DNA of 13,208 nucleotides from Chloroflexota bacterium (lineage in GTDB: Bacteria > Chloroflexota > Anaerolineae > Promineifilales > Promineifilaceae): positions 1 to 13,208 of the forward strand of contig JAHEEY010000080.1 in the NCBI GenBank assembly GCA_024640485.1, in the 5' to 3' direction. The notes under the pieces were generated by a model that worked only from the letters and a program-made list of their open reading frames with translations, did no database searches and was not told the origin of the DNA. Of this stretch, positions 1 through 7,039 are shown piece by piece (the first letter of the stretch is position 1; the number at the start of each line of letters is the position of its first letter). Made by a program: the position numbers and the translations under genes.

Positions 1-575
1 CTGGACTCTTTTAAGTCGCCGCTGGTCTTCAGATTGAGGAACAGGGCGCCGTAAGCGGTGAATACCGCCACCGTGGTCAATCCTGCCAGCAGCGCATACG
101 GGTTCAGCAGCGCCCAGAAACCGCCTACATAGGTCATGCTGGCGTCAATCTCCAGGCCGCGAAGCATGTTGGCGAAGGCCACCCCCAGCAGCAGCGGCGG
201 CACCACGCTGCCCACGAAAATGCACCAGTCCCACAGCGACCGCCATTTGGGATTGTCATCTTTACTGCGGAATTCGAAGGCCACCCCGCGGACGATCAAG
301 GCAACCAGCAGCAGGAAAAGCGCCAGGTAGAAACCGCTGAACAAGGTAGCATACCAGTGGGGGAAAGCGGCAAAAGTGGCCCCGCCGGCAGTCAGCAGCC
401 ACACCTCATTTCCGTCCCAATGGGGGCCGATAGTGTTGATCATCATCCGGCGAGTTTTGTCATCTTTTCCCAGAAAAGGGAGCAGGATACCCACCCCGAA
501 ATCAAATCCTTCCAGGACGAAAAAGCCGATGTAGAGGACAGCAATCAGAATGAACCAGAGTATATTGAGATCCAT
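1..575 (-). CDS. cydB: Cytochrome bd quinol oxidase subunit II, N-terminal part (runs off the window)
   Basis: CydB is the membrane partner of CydA in cytochrome bd oxidase, which oxidises quinol and reduces O2 to water without pumping protons. Translating the minus strand from the ATG at 575 gives an uninterrupted 191-codon frame to the window edge. It opens with MDLNILWFILIAVLYIGFFVLEGFDFGVG in content, followed by the family hallmark GPHWDGNEVWLLTAGGATFAAFP at about residues 51-73 and several membrane spans. A GAGGTG ribosome site sits just before the ATG. The gene starts 42 bases after the cydA stop, so the two form a cydAB operon. The C-terminal half lies beyond base 1. The family assignment is firm. 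Confidence 0.96.
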   Translation of the reverse strand, partial: MDLNILWFILIAVLYIGFFVLEGFDFGVGILLPFLGKDDKTRRMMINTIGPHWDGNEVWLLTAGGATFAAFPHWYATLFSGFYLALFLLLVALIVRGVAFEFRSKDDNPKWRSLWDWCIFVGSVVPPLLLGVAFANMLRGLEIDASMTYVGGFWALLNPYALLAGLTTVAVFTAYGALFLNLKTSGDLKES

Positions 576-617
576 ATATCACCTCAGAAGCCGTTCACCA
601 GGCTGAACGGGAAATCG

Positions 618-2003
618 TCAATCACCAATGATCGAAACGGCCGGCTGCGGCTCGGAATGGCCGGTTGGATGGTCCAGGGTAACTTTGCGGGCGAACTTGA
701 CCAGCAGATAGACGTCGGCGACCATCAGCAGGCCGTAAAGCAGGGTGAAGCCCAGCAGGGTGGTCCACAGGGCGCCGGTGGAAACGTTGAGCGAAATGCC
801 GTCCGGGACCTTCATCAAACCGAATACCAGCCAGGGGTAGCGGCCAACCTCGGTCAGAATCCAGCCGGTGCTGTTGGCTAGAAAGGGGAAGGCGATGAGC
901 AGCGGGAAAAAGCGCAGCAGCCGGGCGCCCTCGAATTCACCGCCCATGGAGGTCAGCAGGGCGTATGCCGCCGCCACCAGCATCAAGGTGCCGGCACCGA
1001 CCATCAGCCGGAAGCTCCAGTAGCTGATTGCCACCGGCGGCACATAATCTCCTGGGCCGTAAGTCTGCTCGTATTCCGCTTGCAGCTGGTTGATCCCTTT
1101 CACTTCGCCGTTGGCTTGATCCAGGGCCAGCAAGCTCAGCAGACTGGGCACCCGGATGGCGAAGACATCTTTGCGCGCCTTTTCATTGCCGATGGTCAGC
1201 AGTGAGAGCCCTGCCGGGTTCTCGGTGTCCCACAGCGCTTCGGCGGCGGCCACCTTCATTGGCTGGGACTCTACCAGGTGCTGCATCTGGCTGTGTCCGG
1301 TCATGGCCACCCCAAGGGTCGCCAGGATGCCGATGGTGGCGGCGATTTGGAACGATTGGCGGAACAGCTCGCCGTGCTCACCCTTTTTCATCAGATGATA
1401 GGCGCTGATCCCCAGGACGAAGAAGCAGGCGGTGGTCAGGCCGCTGGTGACCACGTGGGGGAATTGGGTCCAAATGTTGGGGTTGAATATTACCGCGAAG
1501 AAATCGGTCATCTCCGCCCGGCCGTTATTGAGCACGTACCCCACCGGCTGCTGCATGAAGGAGTTGGCGATCAGAATCCACAGCGCCGAAACATTAGAGG
1601 CGATGGCCACAATCCACATCGCGGCGGCATGCATCCGCGGCGAGACCTTGTCCCAGCCGAAAATCCACAGCCCCAGGAACGTAGATTCCAGAAAGAAGGC
1701 TACCAGCGCCTCGATGGCCAGCGGCGCCCCAAAAATGTCGCCCACAAAACGGGAATACTCCGACCAGTTCATCCCGAACTGAAATTCCTGGACGATACCG
1801 GTGACCACCCCCATGGCGAAATTGATCACGAACAGCTTGCCCCAGAAATGGGTCATCTGCCGGAAAACTTCCTTCTTGGTGCTGACGTAAAGCGTTTCCA
1901 TGATGGCTACCAGAATGGAAAGCCCCAGGGTCAGCGGCACAAAGAAGAAATGGTAAATCGTTACCGTGGCGAACTGTAATCGTGAAAGCGTAACAGCATC
2001 CAT
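618..2003 (-). CDS. cydA: Cytochrome bd quinol oxidase subunit I, short Q-loop type
   Basis: This is the heme-bearing and quinol-oxidising subunit of the bd-type terminal oxidase, 461 residues long. Visible landmarks, with E. coli equivalents, are H18 (H19), E98 and E106 (E99, E107), H183 (H186) and M334 (M393) as heme b595/d/b558 region residues. In the quinol loop there are K250 and E255 (K252, E257), and GRYPW lies at 387-391. The stretch from E255 to M334 is about 80 residues against about 136 in E. coli, so this is the short Q-loop form seen in many Gram-positive and deep-branching bacteria. I chose the ATG at 2003, which has GGGAGG upstream and matches the family N-terminus (SRLQFATVTIYH). 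The frame stays open to 2288, but that extension is leader sequence. cydB follows after 42 bases. Confidence 0.97.
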   Translation of the reverse strand: MDAVTLSRLQFATVTIYHFFFVPLTLGLSILVAIMETLYVSTKKEVFRQMTHFWGKLFVINFAMGVVTGIVQEFQFGMNWSEYSRFVGDIFGAPLAIEALVAFFLESTFLGLWIFGWDKVSPRMHAAAMWIVAIASNVSALWILIANSFMQQPVGYVLNNGRAEMTDFFAVIFNPNIWTQFPHVVTSGLTTACFFVLGISAYHLMKKGEHGELFRQSFQIAATIGILATLGVAMTGHSQMQHLVESQPMKVAAAEALWDTENPAGLSLLTIGNEKARKDVFAIRVPSLLSLLALDQANGEVKGINQLQAEYEQTYGPGDYVPPVAISYWSFRLMVGAGTLMLVAAAYALLTSMGGEFEGARLLRFFPLLIAFPFLANSTGWILTEVGRYPWLVFGLMKVPDGISLNVSTGALWTTLLGFTLLYGLLMVADVYLLVKFARKVTLDHPTGHSEPQPAVSIIGD

Positions 2004-2055
2004 ATAGCATCCTCCCTGAACTCGCGGTGTACCGTGGGTGACTGCAAAACTGAGA

Positions 2056-2107
2056 GAGCCGGCGGATGAGCCGGCTCCACCGCGGCAGGCGACATCGCCA
2101 GCTGCCG
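2056..2107 (-). other. Two hairpins in the cydA 5' leader
   Basis: The first arms are 2056-2063 and 2070-2077 (GAGCCGGC/GCCGGCTC, 6-base loop). The second stem pairs 2083-2087 with 2103-2107 (CGGCA/TGCCG) and, inside it, 2088-2092 with 2095-2099 (GGCGA/TCGCC), with a 3-base bulge on one side. Both fall within the predicted 120-base leader of the cydAB mRNA. The 302 bases between cydA and the next gene (2004-2305) otherwise hold only the two divergent promoters and the direct repeats. No known riboswitch signature was recognised. Confidence 0.4.
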
Positions 2108-2130
2108 GCTCGCCCACGCTGATACTCAAA

Positions 2131-2159
2131 ATCATAAGCCAGTGGTGGGCCGCTTCCAA
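2131..2159 (-). promoter_or_regulatory. Candidate sigma70-type promoter of cydAB
   Basis: On the minus strand TTGGAA (2159-2154) and TATGAT (2136-2131) are separated by exactly 17 bases. They match the -35 consensus at 4/6 and the -10 consensus at 5/6. The transcript would begin near 2124, leaving a leader of about 120 bases before cydA. This is a sequence match only. Confidence 0.5.
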
Positions 2160-2164
2160 GTGAA

Positions 2165-2195
2165 GAATGTCACTCCTCCCTGGAGGAATGTCACT
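2165..2195. repeat. Pair of 10-bp direct repeats upstream of the cydA promoter
   Basis: GAATGTCACT occurs exactly at 2165-2174 and again at 2186-2195, a period of 21 bp or two helical turns. The spacer holds CCTCC-ct-GGAGG, a short dyad. Counted from the inferred start near 2124, the copies are centred at about -46 and -67, where activators that contact RNA polymerase commonly bind. It does not match the FNR or Rex consensus that I know. The protein that binds it is unknown. Confidence 0.5.
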
Positions 2196-2245
2196 GTCGG
2201 CTGAATTGGGTGGCGTCATTAGCGGCCCCTTAGGCCATTTGGCTC

Positions 2246-2295
2246 GTGACAAAAGGGCTGCTATCGTCGTAATATCAAGCGATACCAAGTGGAGG
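2246..2295 (+). promoter_or_regulatory. Candidate promoter and ribosome site of the CCAHR membrane protein gene
   Basis: GTGACA (2246-2251, 5/6 to TTGACA) and TAATAT (2270-2275, 4/6) are spaced by 18 bases. GGAGG at 2291-2295 precedes the ATG at 2306 by 10 bases. It is divergent from the cydA promoter about 90 bases away. Confidence 0.4.
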
Positions 2296-2305
2296 AATTT
2301 AGGCG

Positions 2306-2791
2306 ATGCTCAAGACCAGACGGATACTATTGCCTTTGGCCGCCGGCCTGCTGGGGGCTGGACTGCTGGCAGCCATCCGGCTGCTGACATTTTTGTGGGC
2401 CGCCGGGCCCGAATTCGCCCTGGACCTTTTTAAGGAGGATTGGCAGCTTGTCTTCCCCATGATCGCCGCCTTCGGAGTGCAGATGGCCCTCTACGTGGTG
2501 CTCAAAAAGCGGCTGTTTGTCCCGGTGGAAAGTACCGGCCCCAGCGGCATGATGACTGGTGCCAGCGGCGGCATGTCCTCCGCGGCGATGGTGGCCTGCT
2601 GCGCCCACCGGGTCGCTGACCTGGCCCCAATACTGGGGGCCACCGCCCTGGCCACCTTCCTGACCGACTATCGAATGATCTTCATGGGTGTGGGATTAGC
2701 CAGCTCGCTGATCGGCACCCTGGTGATGCTTGCTATTTTACGCAGAGAGTGGCGCAGAGCGGTCGGACAGATCGCCCTGGCCGGAGAGTAA
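2306..2791 (+). CDS. Small four-span membrane protein with MVACCAHR motif, function unknown
   Basis: This is a 161-residue protein with four hydrophobic segments at about residues 8-33, 48-66, 102-120 and 124-145. A glycine/methionine/serine-rich stretch (about 79-95) runs into MVACCAHRVADLAPILG at 96-111. I recognise this Cys-Cys-x-His arrangement with the following D-x-x-PILG from small uncharacterised membrane proteins in several phyla, often near metal or redox genes, but I know no assigned function. The adjacent cysteines and histidine facing a membrane span could bind a metal or act in thiol chemistry; that is inference. The stop codon lies two bases before the TTG start of the lipoprotein gene, so the two are translated from one mRNA. 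Confidence is high that it is a real gene and low on its role. Confidence 0.85.
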   Translation: MLKTRRILLPLAAGLLGAGLLAAIRLLTFLWAAGPEFALDLFKEDWQLVFPMIAAFGVQMALYVVLKKRLFVPVESTGPSGMMTGASGGMSSAAMVACCAHRVADLAPILGATALATFLTDYRMIFMGVGLASSLIGTLVMLAILRREWRRAVGQIALAGE

Positions 2792-2793
2792 TA

Positions 2794-3258
2794 TTGAACA
2801 AACGACTCAGTTTTGTGATTGCTGTAGGGCTGCTGATCCTGGCCGCCTGCGGCCCGTCAGCGGACGATAATCAAGCGTCTGGCCCGACGGCCGAGGCTGG
2901 TGGCGGTGTGGCCGCTTTCATGGAAGGTCAGCCGCGTGTCGATGATCAGGGCGCGGTGACCGTCACCGTCACTCCCATGGGCAGGCCAGCCGCCGATGGC
3001 TCACTTGCTTTCGAAGTCGCCATGAACACCCATTCGGTGGACCTGGTCATGCCACTGGCGGCACTGGCCACCTTGACCAGTGACAGCGGCTTGAGCCTGC
3101 CGGCAGACAGCTGGGACGGTCCCCAAGGGGGCCACCACGTCAGCGGCACCCTGACGTTTGCCCTCACCCCGGAGCAGCTGAAGCTGTTGGAGAGCGCCGG
3201 CTCCTTGACCTTGACCATCCGCGATGTCGATGCCCCGGAACGGAAGTTCAGCTGGTAG
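2794..3258 (+). CDS. Putative lipoprotein with conserved THSVDL / WDGPxGGHHVSGTL domain, function unknown
   Basis: This is a 154-residue protein started at TTG 2794, which has GGAGAG five bases upstream. An upstream ATG in the same frame at 2749 lies inside the previous gene and would bury the signal peptide. The N-terminus is a lipoprotein signal: positive start, hydrophobic core, lipobox LAAC with the lipidated cysteine at 19. The mature part has MNTHSVDL at 77-84, WDGPQGGHHVSGTL at 107-120 and ends RDVDAPERKFSW, a beta-rich single domain. The His-His pair at 114-115 may bind a metal (inference). It is translationally coupled to the CCAHR membrane protein, which suggests an outside-facing domain working with a membrane partner. 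I recall similar pairs in other bacteria but no tested function. Confidence 0.82.
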   Translation: MNKRLSFVIAVGLLILAACGPSADDNQASGPTAEAGGGVAAFMEGQPRVDDQGAVTVTVTPMGRPAADGSLAFEVAMNTHSVDLVMPLAALATLTSDSGLSLPADSWDGPQGGHHVSGTLTFALTPEQLKLLESAGSLTLTIRDVDAPERKFSW

Positions 3259-3283
3259 GCTACCCTGGCCGACAAAATTAACT

Positions 3284-3301
3284 CAAAGGAGCGCTCCTTT
3301 G
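3284..3301. repeat. Perfect 18-bp palindrome after the lipoprotein gene
   Basis: CAAAGGAGCGCTCCTTTG is fully self-complementary, 25 bases past the lipoprotein stop and about 110 bases before the MFS gene. As RNA it forms a hairpin followed by TTG-rich sequence, so it could be a weak terminator. As DNA it could be a dimer-binding operator for the MFS gene. Neither reading is decided by the sequence. Confidence 0.4.
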
Positions 3302-3372
3302 TTGTATATAGGACTGGAATAGCTTCAGGATATTGACGCCTCCCGCCCTCGATGCGCCCCAAATTCACTATT

Positions 3373-3412
3373 TTGACTGCAAAAATCAGGATGTAGGTTA
3401 CAATCACCGCCT
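3373..3412 (+). promoter_or_regulatory. Candidate promoter placing the transcript start at the MFS start codon
   Basis: TTGACT lies at 3373-3378. TACAAT (3399-3404) ends eight bases before the ATG at 3413, and no purine-rich ribosome site lies between. The 20-base spacing to TTGACT is long; the -10 match (5/6) is the stronger part. If used, transcription starts at or next to the ATG and the mRNA is leaderless. Confidence 0.35.
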
Positions 3413-4813
3413 ATGGTAGAAAAGGTATCGACGCCGCCGGTCCTTCCGGATGCGTTTCGGGTGAAGAGCCGCTCCATTCTGATTGCCCTAAGTTTTCCAA
3501 CCATCGCCATGATTCTCAATGGATCGATGTTTGGTGTCGCCCTGCCCACGATTCGGGATCAATTTGGCATGTCGGCCGACATGGCTGCCTGGCTGACCAT
3601 CGCCTTCTCACTCCCTTTCATGATGTTAATGCCCTTGTTTGGCCGGCTGGGTGATGAGTTGGGCCGGGCCAACCTGCTGATGACCGGGCTGGCCATCTTC
3701 TGCCTCGGTTCCCTGTTGTCCTACCAGGCGGACTCGCTGCCGCTGCTGTTCGTCGGCAGGCTGATACAAGGGGCCGGCTCGTCGGGCGTGACCCCGCTGA
3801 GCCTGGCGATCATCGCCCAGCGCTTCTCGGAAGGGGAACGAGGCAAAGCGATGGCCGCCTGGAACTCCACCGCCCCGGCGACCAGCATCTTTGCTCCCTC
3901 TATCGGCGGCTTCATGGTCGATCATCTGGGCTGGCGCTCCATCTTTCTGCCGGCGCTGGTGGTGGGGATCTTGGCGATGTTCATCATCCGCTGGAAGGTG
4001 CCCCCGCTGCGGGATAGGCCCAACTGGGCCATCCTGCGGACATTCGATTGGGGCGGCACTGTCCTGCTGGCGGGGTTGATCACCTTTGTGGTCCTCTATG
4101 TTTCCAGCCGCCCGGTGACCGGCGTAGAGCCGTTTATGGATTGGCGGCTGCTGTCAGGCGGGATACTGTTCGGCTTCAGCTTCGTCAGGATAGAGCGGCG
4201 CCACCCTCGCCCGCTGGTCAATCTCGACATACTGAAGATCCACGACTTCCGCATCGCTTCGCTCTCAGCGGCGATGCGCATGTCGATGATGGCCGGCATC
4301 GGCTTCCTCATCCCCCTCTATTTGAAAGACAACTACGGCCTCTCCGCCTCCCGTATCGGCCTGCTGGCCACCGCTCACTCCATCTCCCTTTTTGTGACCA
4401 TTCGTAAGGGCGGGGCGCTGGCGGATCAATATCCCAACCGCTGGCTGGTGTCGGTGGGGATGACCTTGCAGCTGTTGGCCATGGCCTATTTCGCCTTCCT
4501 GCCGCAGGGAGCCTCGCTCACCTTGATTACTGCCGGCATCGTGGTCCATGGACTGTCTGCCGGCCTGTCGCTGGGGGCGCTGCACCGCACCGCCATGGGC
4601 AGCACCGACGAAGCCCATTCCGGTTCAGCTGCCGGGGTCTACTCCATGACCCGCTTCGCCGGCTCAATGCTGGCTGTGGCTATTGCCGGGATCATTTTGC
4701 AGAACGGCCTGGATAGAGGTCTGACGGTGCTGAACGCGTATCAGGTAGTTTACGCGTTTCTGGCCCTCACCGGGGTTGTCGGGGTGCTGCTGGCCCTCCG
4801 CCTGCAGGAATAA
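3413..4813 (+). CDS. MFS drug/metabolite exporter, DHA2 (EmrB/QacA) type
   Basis: This 466-residue polytopic membrane protein most likely exports a small hydrophobic compound in exchange for protons. Motif A is GRLGDELGRANL at 77-88 in the loop after the second span. The motif B region is GRLIQGAGSSGVTPLS at 115-130 with R116. The motif C-like stretch is APSIGGFMVDHLGWRSIF at 161-178, as in EmrB/QacA proteins. Hydrophobic segments continue to the C-terminus and are compatible with 14 spans. The substrate cannot be read from sequence. The gene stands alone, facing ctaA tail to tail with a terminator between. No adjacent regulator or periplasmic adaptor (EmrA-like) gene is present. The start has no clear ribosome site (see the promoter entry). 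Confidence 0.9.
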   Translation: MVEKVSTPPVLPDAFRVKSRSILIALSFPTIAMILNGSMFGVALPTIRDQFGMSADMAAWLTIAFSLPFMMLMPLFGRLGDELGRANLLMTGLAIFCLGSLLSYQADSLPLLFVGRLIQGAGSSGVTPLSLAIIAQRFSEGERGKAMAAWNSTAPATSIFAPSIGGFMVDHLGWRSIFLPALVVGILAMFIIRWKVPPLRDRPNWAILRTFDWGGTVLLAGLITFVVLYVSSRPVTGVEPFMDWRLLSGGILFGFSFVRIERRHPRPLVNLDILKIHDFRIASLSAAMRMSMMAGIGFLIPLYLKDNYGLSASRIGLLATAHSISLFVTIRKGGALADQYPNRWLVSVGMTLQLLAMAYFAFLPQGASLTLITAGIVVHGLSAGLSLGALHRTAMGSTDEAHSGSAAGVYSMTRFAGSMLAVAIAGIILQNGLDRGLTVLNAYQVVYAFLALTGVVGVLLALRLQE

Positions 4814-4827
4814 GCCGCTGAGACAAA

Positions 4828-4865
4828 AAACAGCCGGGGCAACCTCTCGCTCGCCCCAGCTGTTT
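4828..4865. terminator. Two-way rho-independent terminator between the MFS gene and ctaA
   Basis: Arms AAACAGC (4828-4834) and GCTGTTT (4859-4865) continue, after one mismatch, into GGGGC (4836-4840) and GCCCC (4853-4857), around a 12-base loop. An A-run on the left (4825-4830) gives the U-tract for the minus strand, and TTTCTT on the right serves the plus strand. It lies 15 bases after the MFS stop and about 33 bases after the ctaA stop, as expected for convergent genes. Confidence 0.88.
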
Positions 4866-4897
4866 CTTCACGTCTGAAAAATAGAGAAGTCAAGCCG

Positions 4898-5944
4898 CTA
4901 GCCACTCACCGCTTCTGTCTGATGCAGAACATGGTAATTGATATAGAGCGTTGTCACGAATAAGAACAGCGCCACCAGCTGGTGTGTCAGCGCCAGGACG
5001 ATATTCACCTTAAACCAGACCACTGTGACCCCTAAGAAAATTTGAAGGGCGGTCAGCCCGACCATCCACAAGACCCCTTTGGCCACCTGCGCGGCATAAC
5101 TCTGGCTGCGGGAGCGCCAATAGAGGATGAAGGCGGCTAACAGCACCGCGAAGGCGAACCAGCGGTGGATGAAATGGACCGTGGTTGTGGAGGAGAAGAA
5201 GTTATCCCACCACGGTTTCATCGCCGCCATTCCCGGCGGAATCAGCCGGCCGAACATCAGCGGCCATTGGTTGGTCAGATAGCCAGCTTTCAACCCGGCC
5301 ATCAGGCCGCCGTAAGCGATCTGCAGGATCAGCACCGCCATCATGGTCGCCGCCAGCCGGAACTGGCTGCTGCCCAGCGCTTCGCGGTTGAAGCGGGGGA
5401 AATGGTTTTTGTGGTTGAACAGCGCCCAGGCGGCCAGCCCCAGCAGCAGGATGGCGGTCAGCAGGTGGATGGTCAGCCGGAAGTGGCTCACATGGGGGTT
5501 GTTTTCCAGCCCACTGCTGACCATATACCAGCCTAGATACCCTTGAAAGCCGAAAAGAAGGCCGATGGCGATGTACAGCGCCGACTTCTTTCTGGGGATA
5601 ATCCCTTTCCATAGAAAACGAAGCAGCGGGATGGCTACGAAAAGGCCGGCGAAACGGGCTATCAGCCGGTGGAACCACTCCAGGTAAAAAATCTCCTTGT
5701 AGCCGGTCAAGGTCATTGTGCTGTTGATCTTCTGGAACTCGGGACTCTCTTGATATTTGGCAAATTCCGCCTGCCAGGCCGCTTCGCTAATGGGCGGGAC
5801 GACGCCGCTGATTGGGTTCCACTCGACGATGGAGAGGCCGGAGCGGGTCAGCCGCACGGCGCCGCCAAAGACCACCATAAACATGATCAGCCCGCACACT
5901 ACCAGAAGCCAGTTGGCTAATGCGTTGTTATCTTTTTCTGACAT
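4898..5944 (-). CDS. ctaA: Heme A synthase (COX15/CtaA family)
   Basis: The enzyme oxidises the C8 methyl of heme O to a formyl group, giving heme A for aa3-type cytochrome oxidases. It is a 348-residue integral membrane protein. Conserved landmarks are GGAVRLTRSGLSIVEWNPISGVVPP near residues 27-51, the heme-ligand histidines H92 (in EWFHR), H160, H260 (in FIHRW) and H321 (in LTHQ), and the central loop GLKAGYLTNQWPLM at 217-230. The long EWxxxxGxxPP region and the lack of the paired loop cysteines of Bacillus CtaA place it with the mitochondrial/COX15-like type. AAGGAA lies about 10 bases before the ATG. It starts 60 bases after the sugar kinase stop and may be cotranscribed. No ctaB or cox genes are in view, so the oxidase that uses heme A must be encoded elsewhere. 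Confidence 0.94.
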   Translation of the reverse strand: MSEKDNNALANWLLVVCGLIMFMVVFGGAVRLTRSGLSIVEWNPISGVVPPISEAAWQAEFAKYQESPEFQKINSTMTLTGYKEIFYLEWFHRLIARFAGLFVAIPLLRFLWKGIIPRKKSALYIAIGLLFGFQGYLGWYMVSSGLENNPHVSHFRLTIHLLTAILLLGLAAWALFNHKNHFPRFNREALGSSQFRLAATMMAVLILQIAYGGLMAGLKAGYLTNQWPLMFGRLIPPGMAAMKPWWDNFFSSTTTVHFIHRWFAFAVLLAAFILYWRSRSQSYAAQVAKGVLWMVGLTALQIFLGVTVVWFKVNIVLALTHQLVALFLFVTTLYINYHVLHQTEAVSG

Positions 5945-6004
5945 CGTTGTTCGTTTCCTTCATGGATAAATGTGACAAGGGCGCGGCCGCCCGGAGTTCT
6001 GCCG

Positions 6005-6943
6005 CTACGGCAGCGGCTGGGCCATTTCCGCCCGGGTAGGGGGATTGGCCCCTTTGCGGGAGCAGTTGATGGCCGCCGCCAAATTCGCGTAGTGCAAGCC
6101 CACCAGCAGCTGCTCCTTGGTCAGGTTCAAAATATGCTCCCTGTCTGCCAGCCAGCCGGCCCGGTCGAAGTGAGCCAGCAGCGCCGCCAGGAAGGTGTCG
6201 CCGGCGCCGACGGTATCGATGACTTCAACGGCCGGCGGGGCCGCCTTGATCTGCTCGCCGGCAGCGGTGTAGGCGGTGGCTCCAGCGTCGCCGGAGGTGA
6301 CGATGCACAGGGCGATCCCCTGCCGGAACCAGCGGCTGATCTGCTGGCGCTGCGCTTCCCGGGGGTAGAGGAAGTCAAAATCAACCTGGCTCAGCCGGAT
6401 GATGTCTACCTGTTCCATCCACCCTTCGAAGCGGCGCCGGTACGCGTCCGGATCAGGGATCAGGCCAGGACGCACGTTGGGGTCCAGCGAGATAATCCGC
6501 TGGCGCCGTTCCCGGGCCATCAACGCCTCCAGCGCCGAAGCCCCAGGTTCCATTACCAGCGAGATGGAGCCGAAATGGAGCGCTGTGATCGCTTCCGGCA
6601 GCTGGGGCAGTTCCGCAGCCGTCAGCATCCGGTCGGCGCTGTCGATGGCGTAAAAGCTGAATTGGGTTTCGCCGCCGTCGCTGGGTAGGCTGACGAAGGC
6701 CAGGGTGGTGGGGTTTTCAACCCGAATACAGCGGCTGGTATCCACCCCACTGTCTTTGAGAAAATCCACCAGCATGTCACCAAAGAAGTCGGTGGACAGC
6801 TTGCAGAAGAAGCCGGCGGGCGCCTCCAGCCGGCCCAGCCCCACGGCGATGTTGAATGCCGAGCCGCCGGGGCACGGTTGGTACCCTTGTCCATTGGGCA
6901 GCGGCACAAAATCAATCAATGCTTCACCACAGCATAGAATCAT
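6005..6943 (-). CDS. PfkB-family carbohydrate kinase, probable fructokinase
   Basis: This 312-residue cytoplasmic kinase transfers the ATP gamma-phosphate to a sugar hydroxyl. The N-terminal substrate site shows CGEALIDFVP at 5-14 and PGGSAFNIAVGLGRL at 25-39. The C-terminal signature DTVGAGDTF lies at 243-251, with catalytic base D249 and the anion hole GAG at 246-248. Length and layout are closest to bacterial fructokinases, but ribokinase-like proteins change substrate readily and the sugar is not proven. A TAAGGGG ribosome site precedes the ATG. No sugar transporter or glycosidase gene is adjacent. It lies between a sacsin-like gene and ctaA on the same strand, an unusual setting for a sugar kinase. 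Confidence 0.88.
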   Translation of the reverse strand: MILCCGEALIDFVPLPNGQGYQPCPGGSAFNIAVGLGRLEAPAGFFCKLSTDFFGDMLVDFLKDSGVDTSRCIRVENPTTLAFVSLPSDGGETQFSFYAIDSADRMLTAAELPQLPEAITALHFGSISLVMEPGASALEALMARERRQRIISLDPNVRPGLIPDPDAYRRRFEGWMEQVDIIRLSQVDFDFLYPREAQRQQISRWFRQGIALCIVTSGDAGATAYTAAGEQIKAAPPAVEVIDTVGAGDTFLAALLAHFDRAGWLADREHILNLTKEQLLVGLHYANLAAAINCSRKGANPPTRAEMAQPLP

Positions 6944-6948
6944 ACGGT

Positions 6949-7003
6949 TAACCCCTTAGGTTGATGGTCACGGGTGCATTTTAGACGTTTTGGGAAGGGG
7001 TTA
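6949..7003. repeat. 9-bp inverted repeat flanking the sugar kinase promoter and covering its ribosome site
   Basis: TAACCCCTT at 6949-6957 is matched exactly by AAGGGGTTA at 6995-7003, with 37 bases between. In minus-strand RNA the promoter-proximal arm contains the AAGGGG ribosome site. The other arm overlaps the candidate -35 box. It may be an operator dyad, or an RNA hairpin formed only on transcripts that read in from the upstream gene. Confidence 0.45.
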
Positions 7004-7006
7004 CAA
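6978..7006 (-). promoter_or_regulatory. Candidate promoter of the sugar kinase gene
   Basis: On the minus strand TTGTAA (7006-7001, 4/6) and TAAAAT (6983-6978, 5/6) are spaced by exactly 17 bases. This puts the transcript start near 6971 and gives a leader of about 28 bases with the TAAGGGG ribosome site. Confidence 0.45.
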
Positions 7007-7039
7007 ATCCTGGCCCATCCGCCGCCGCTGCTCCCCAGT

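Noticed and set aside
1278..1979. 233-codon plus-strand open frame
   Set aside because: It is antisense to cydA, whose heme ligands and quinol loop are all present in the minus-strand frame.
2004..2288. N-terminal extension of CydA to 2288
   Set aside because: The family N-terminus begins at the ATG at 2003, with a GGGAGG ribosome site; the extension carries the promoter and leader hairpins.
5972..6688. 238-codon plus-strand open frame
   Set aside because: It is antisense to the PfkB-family kinase, whose motifs are complete on the other strand.
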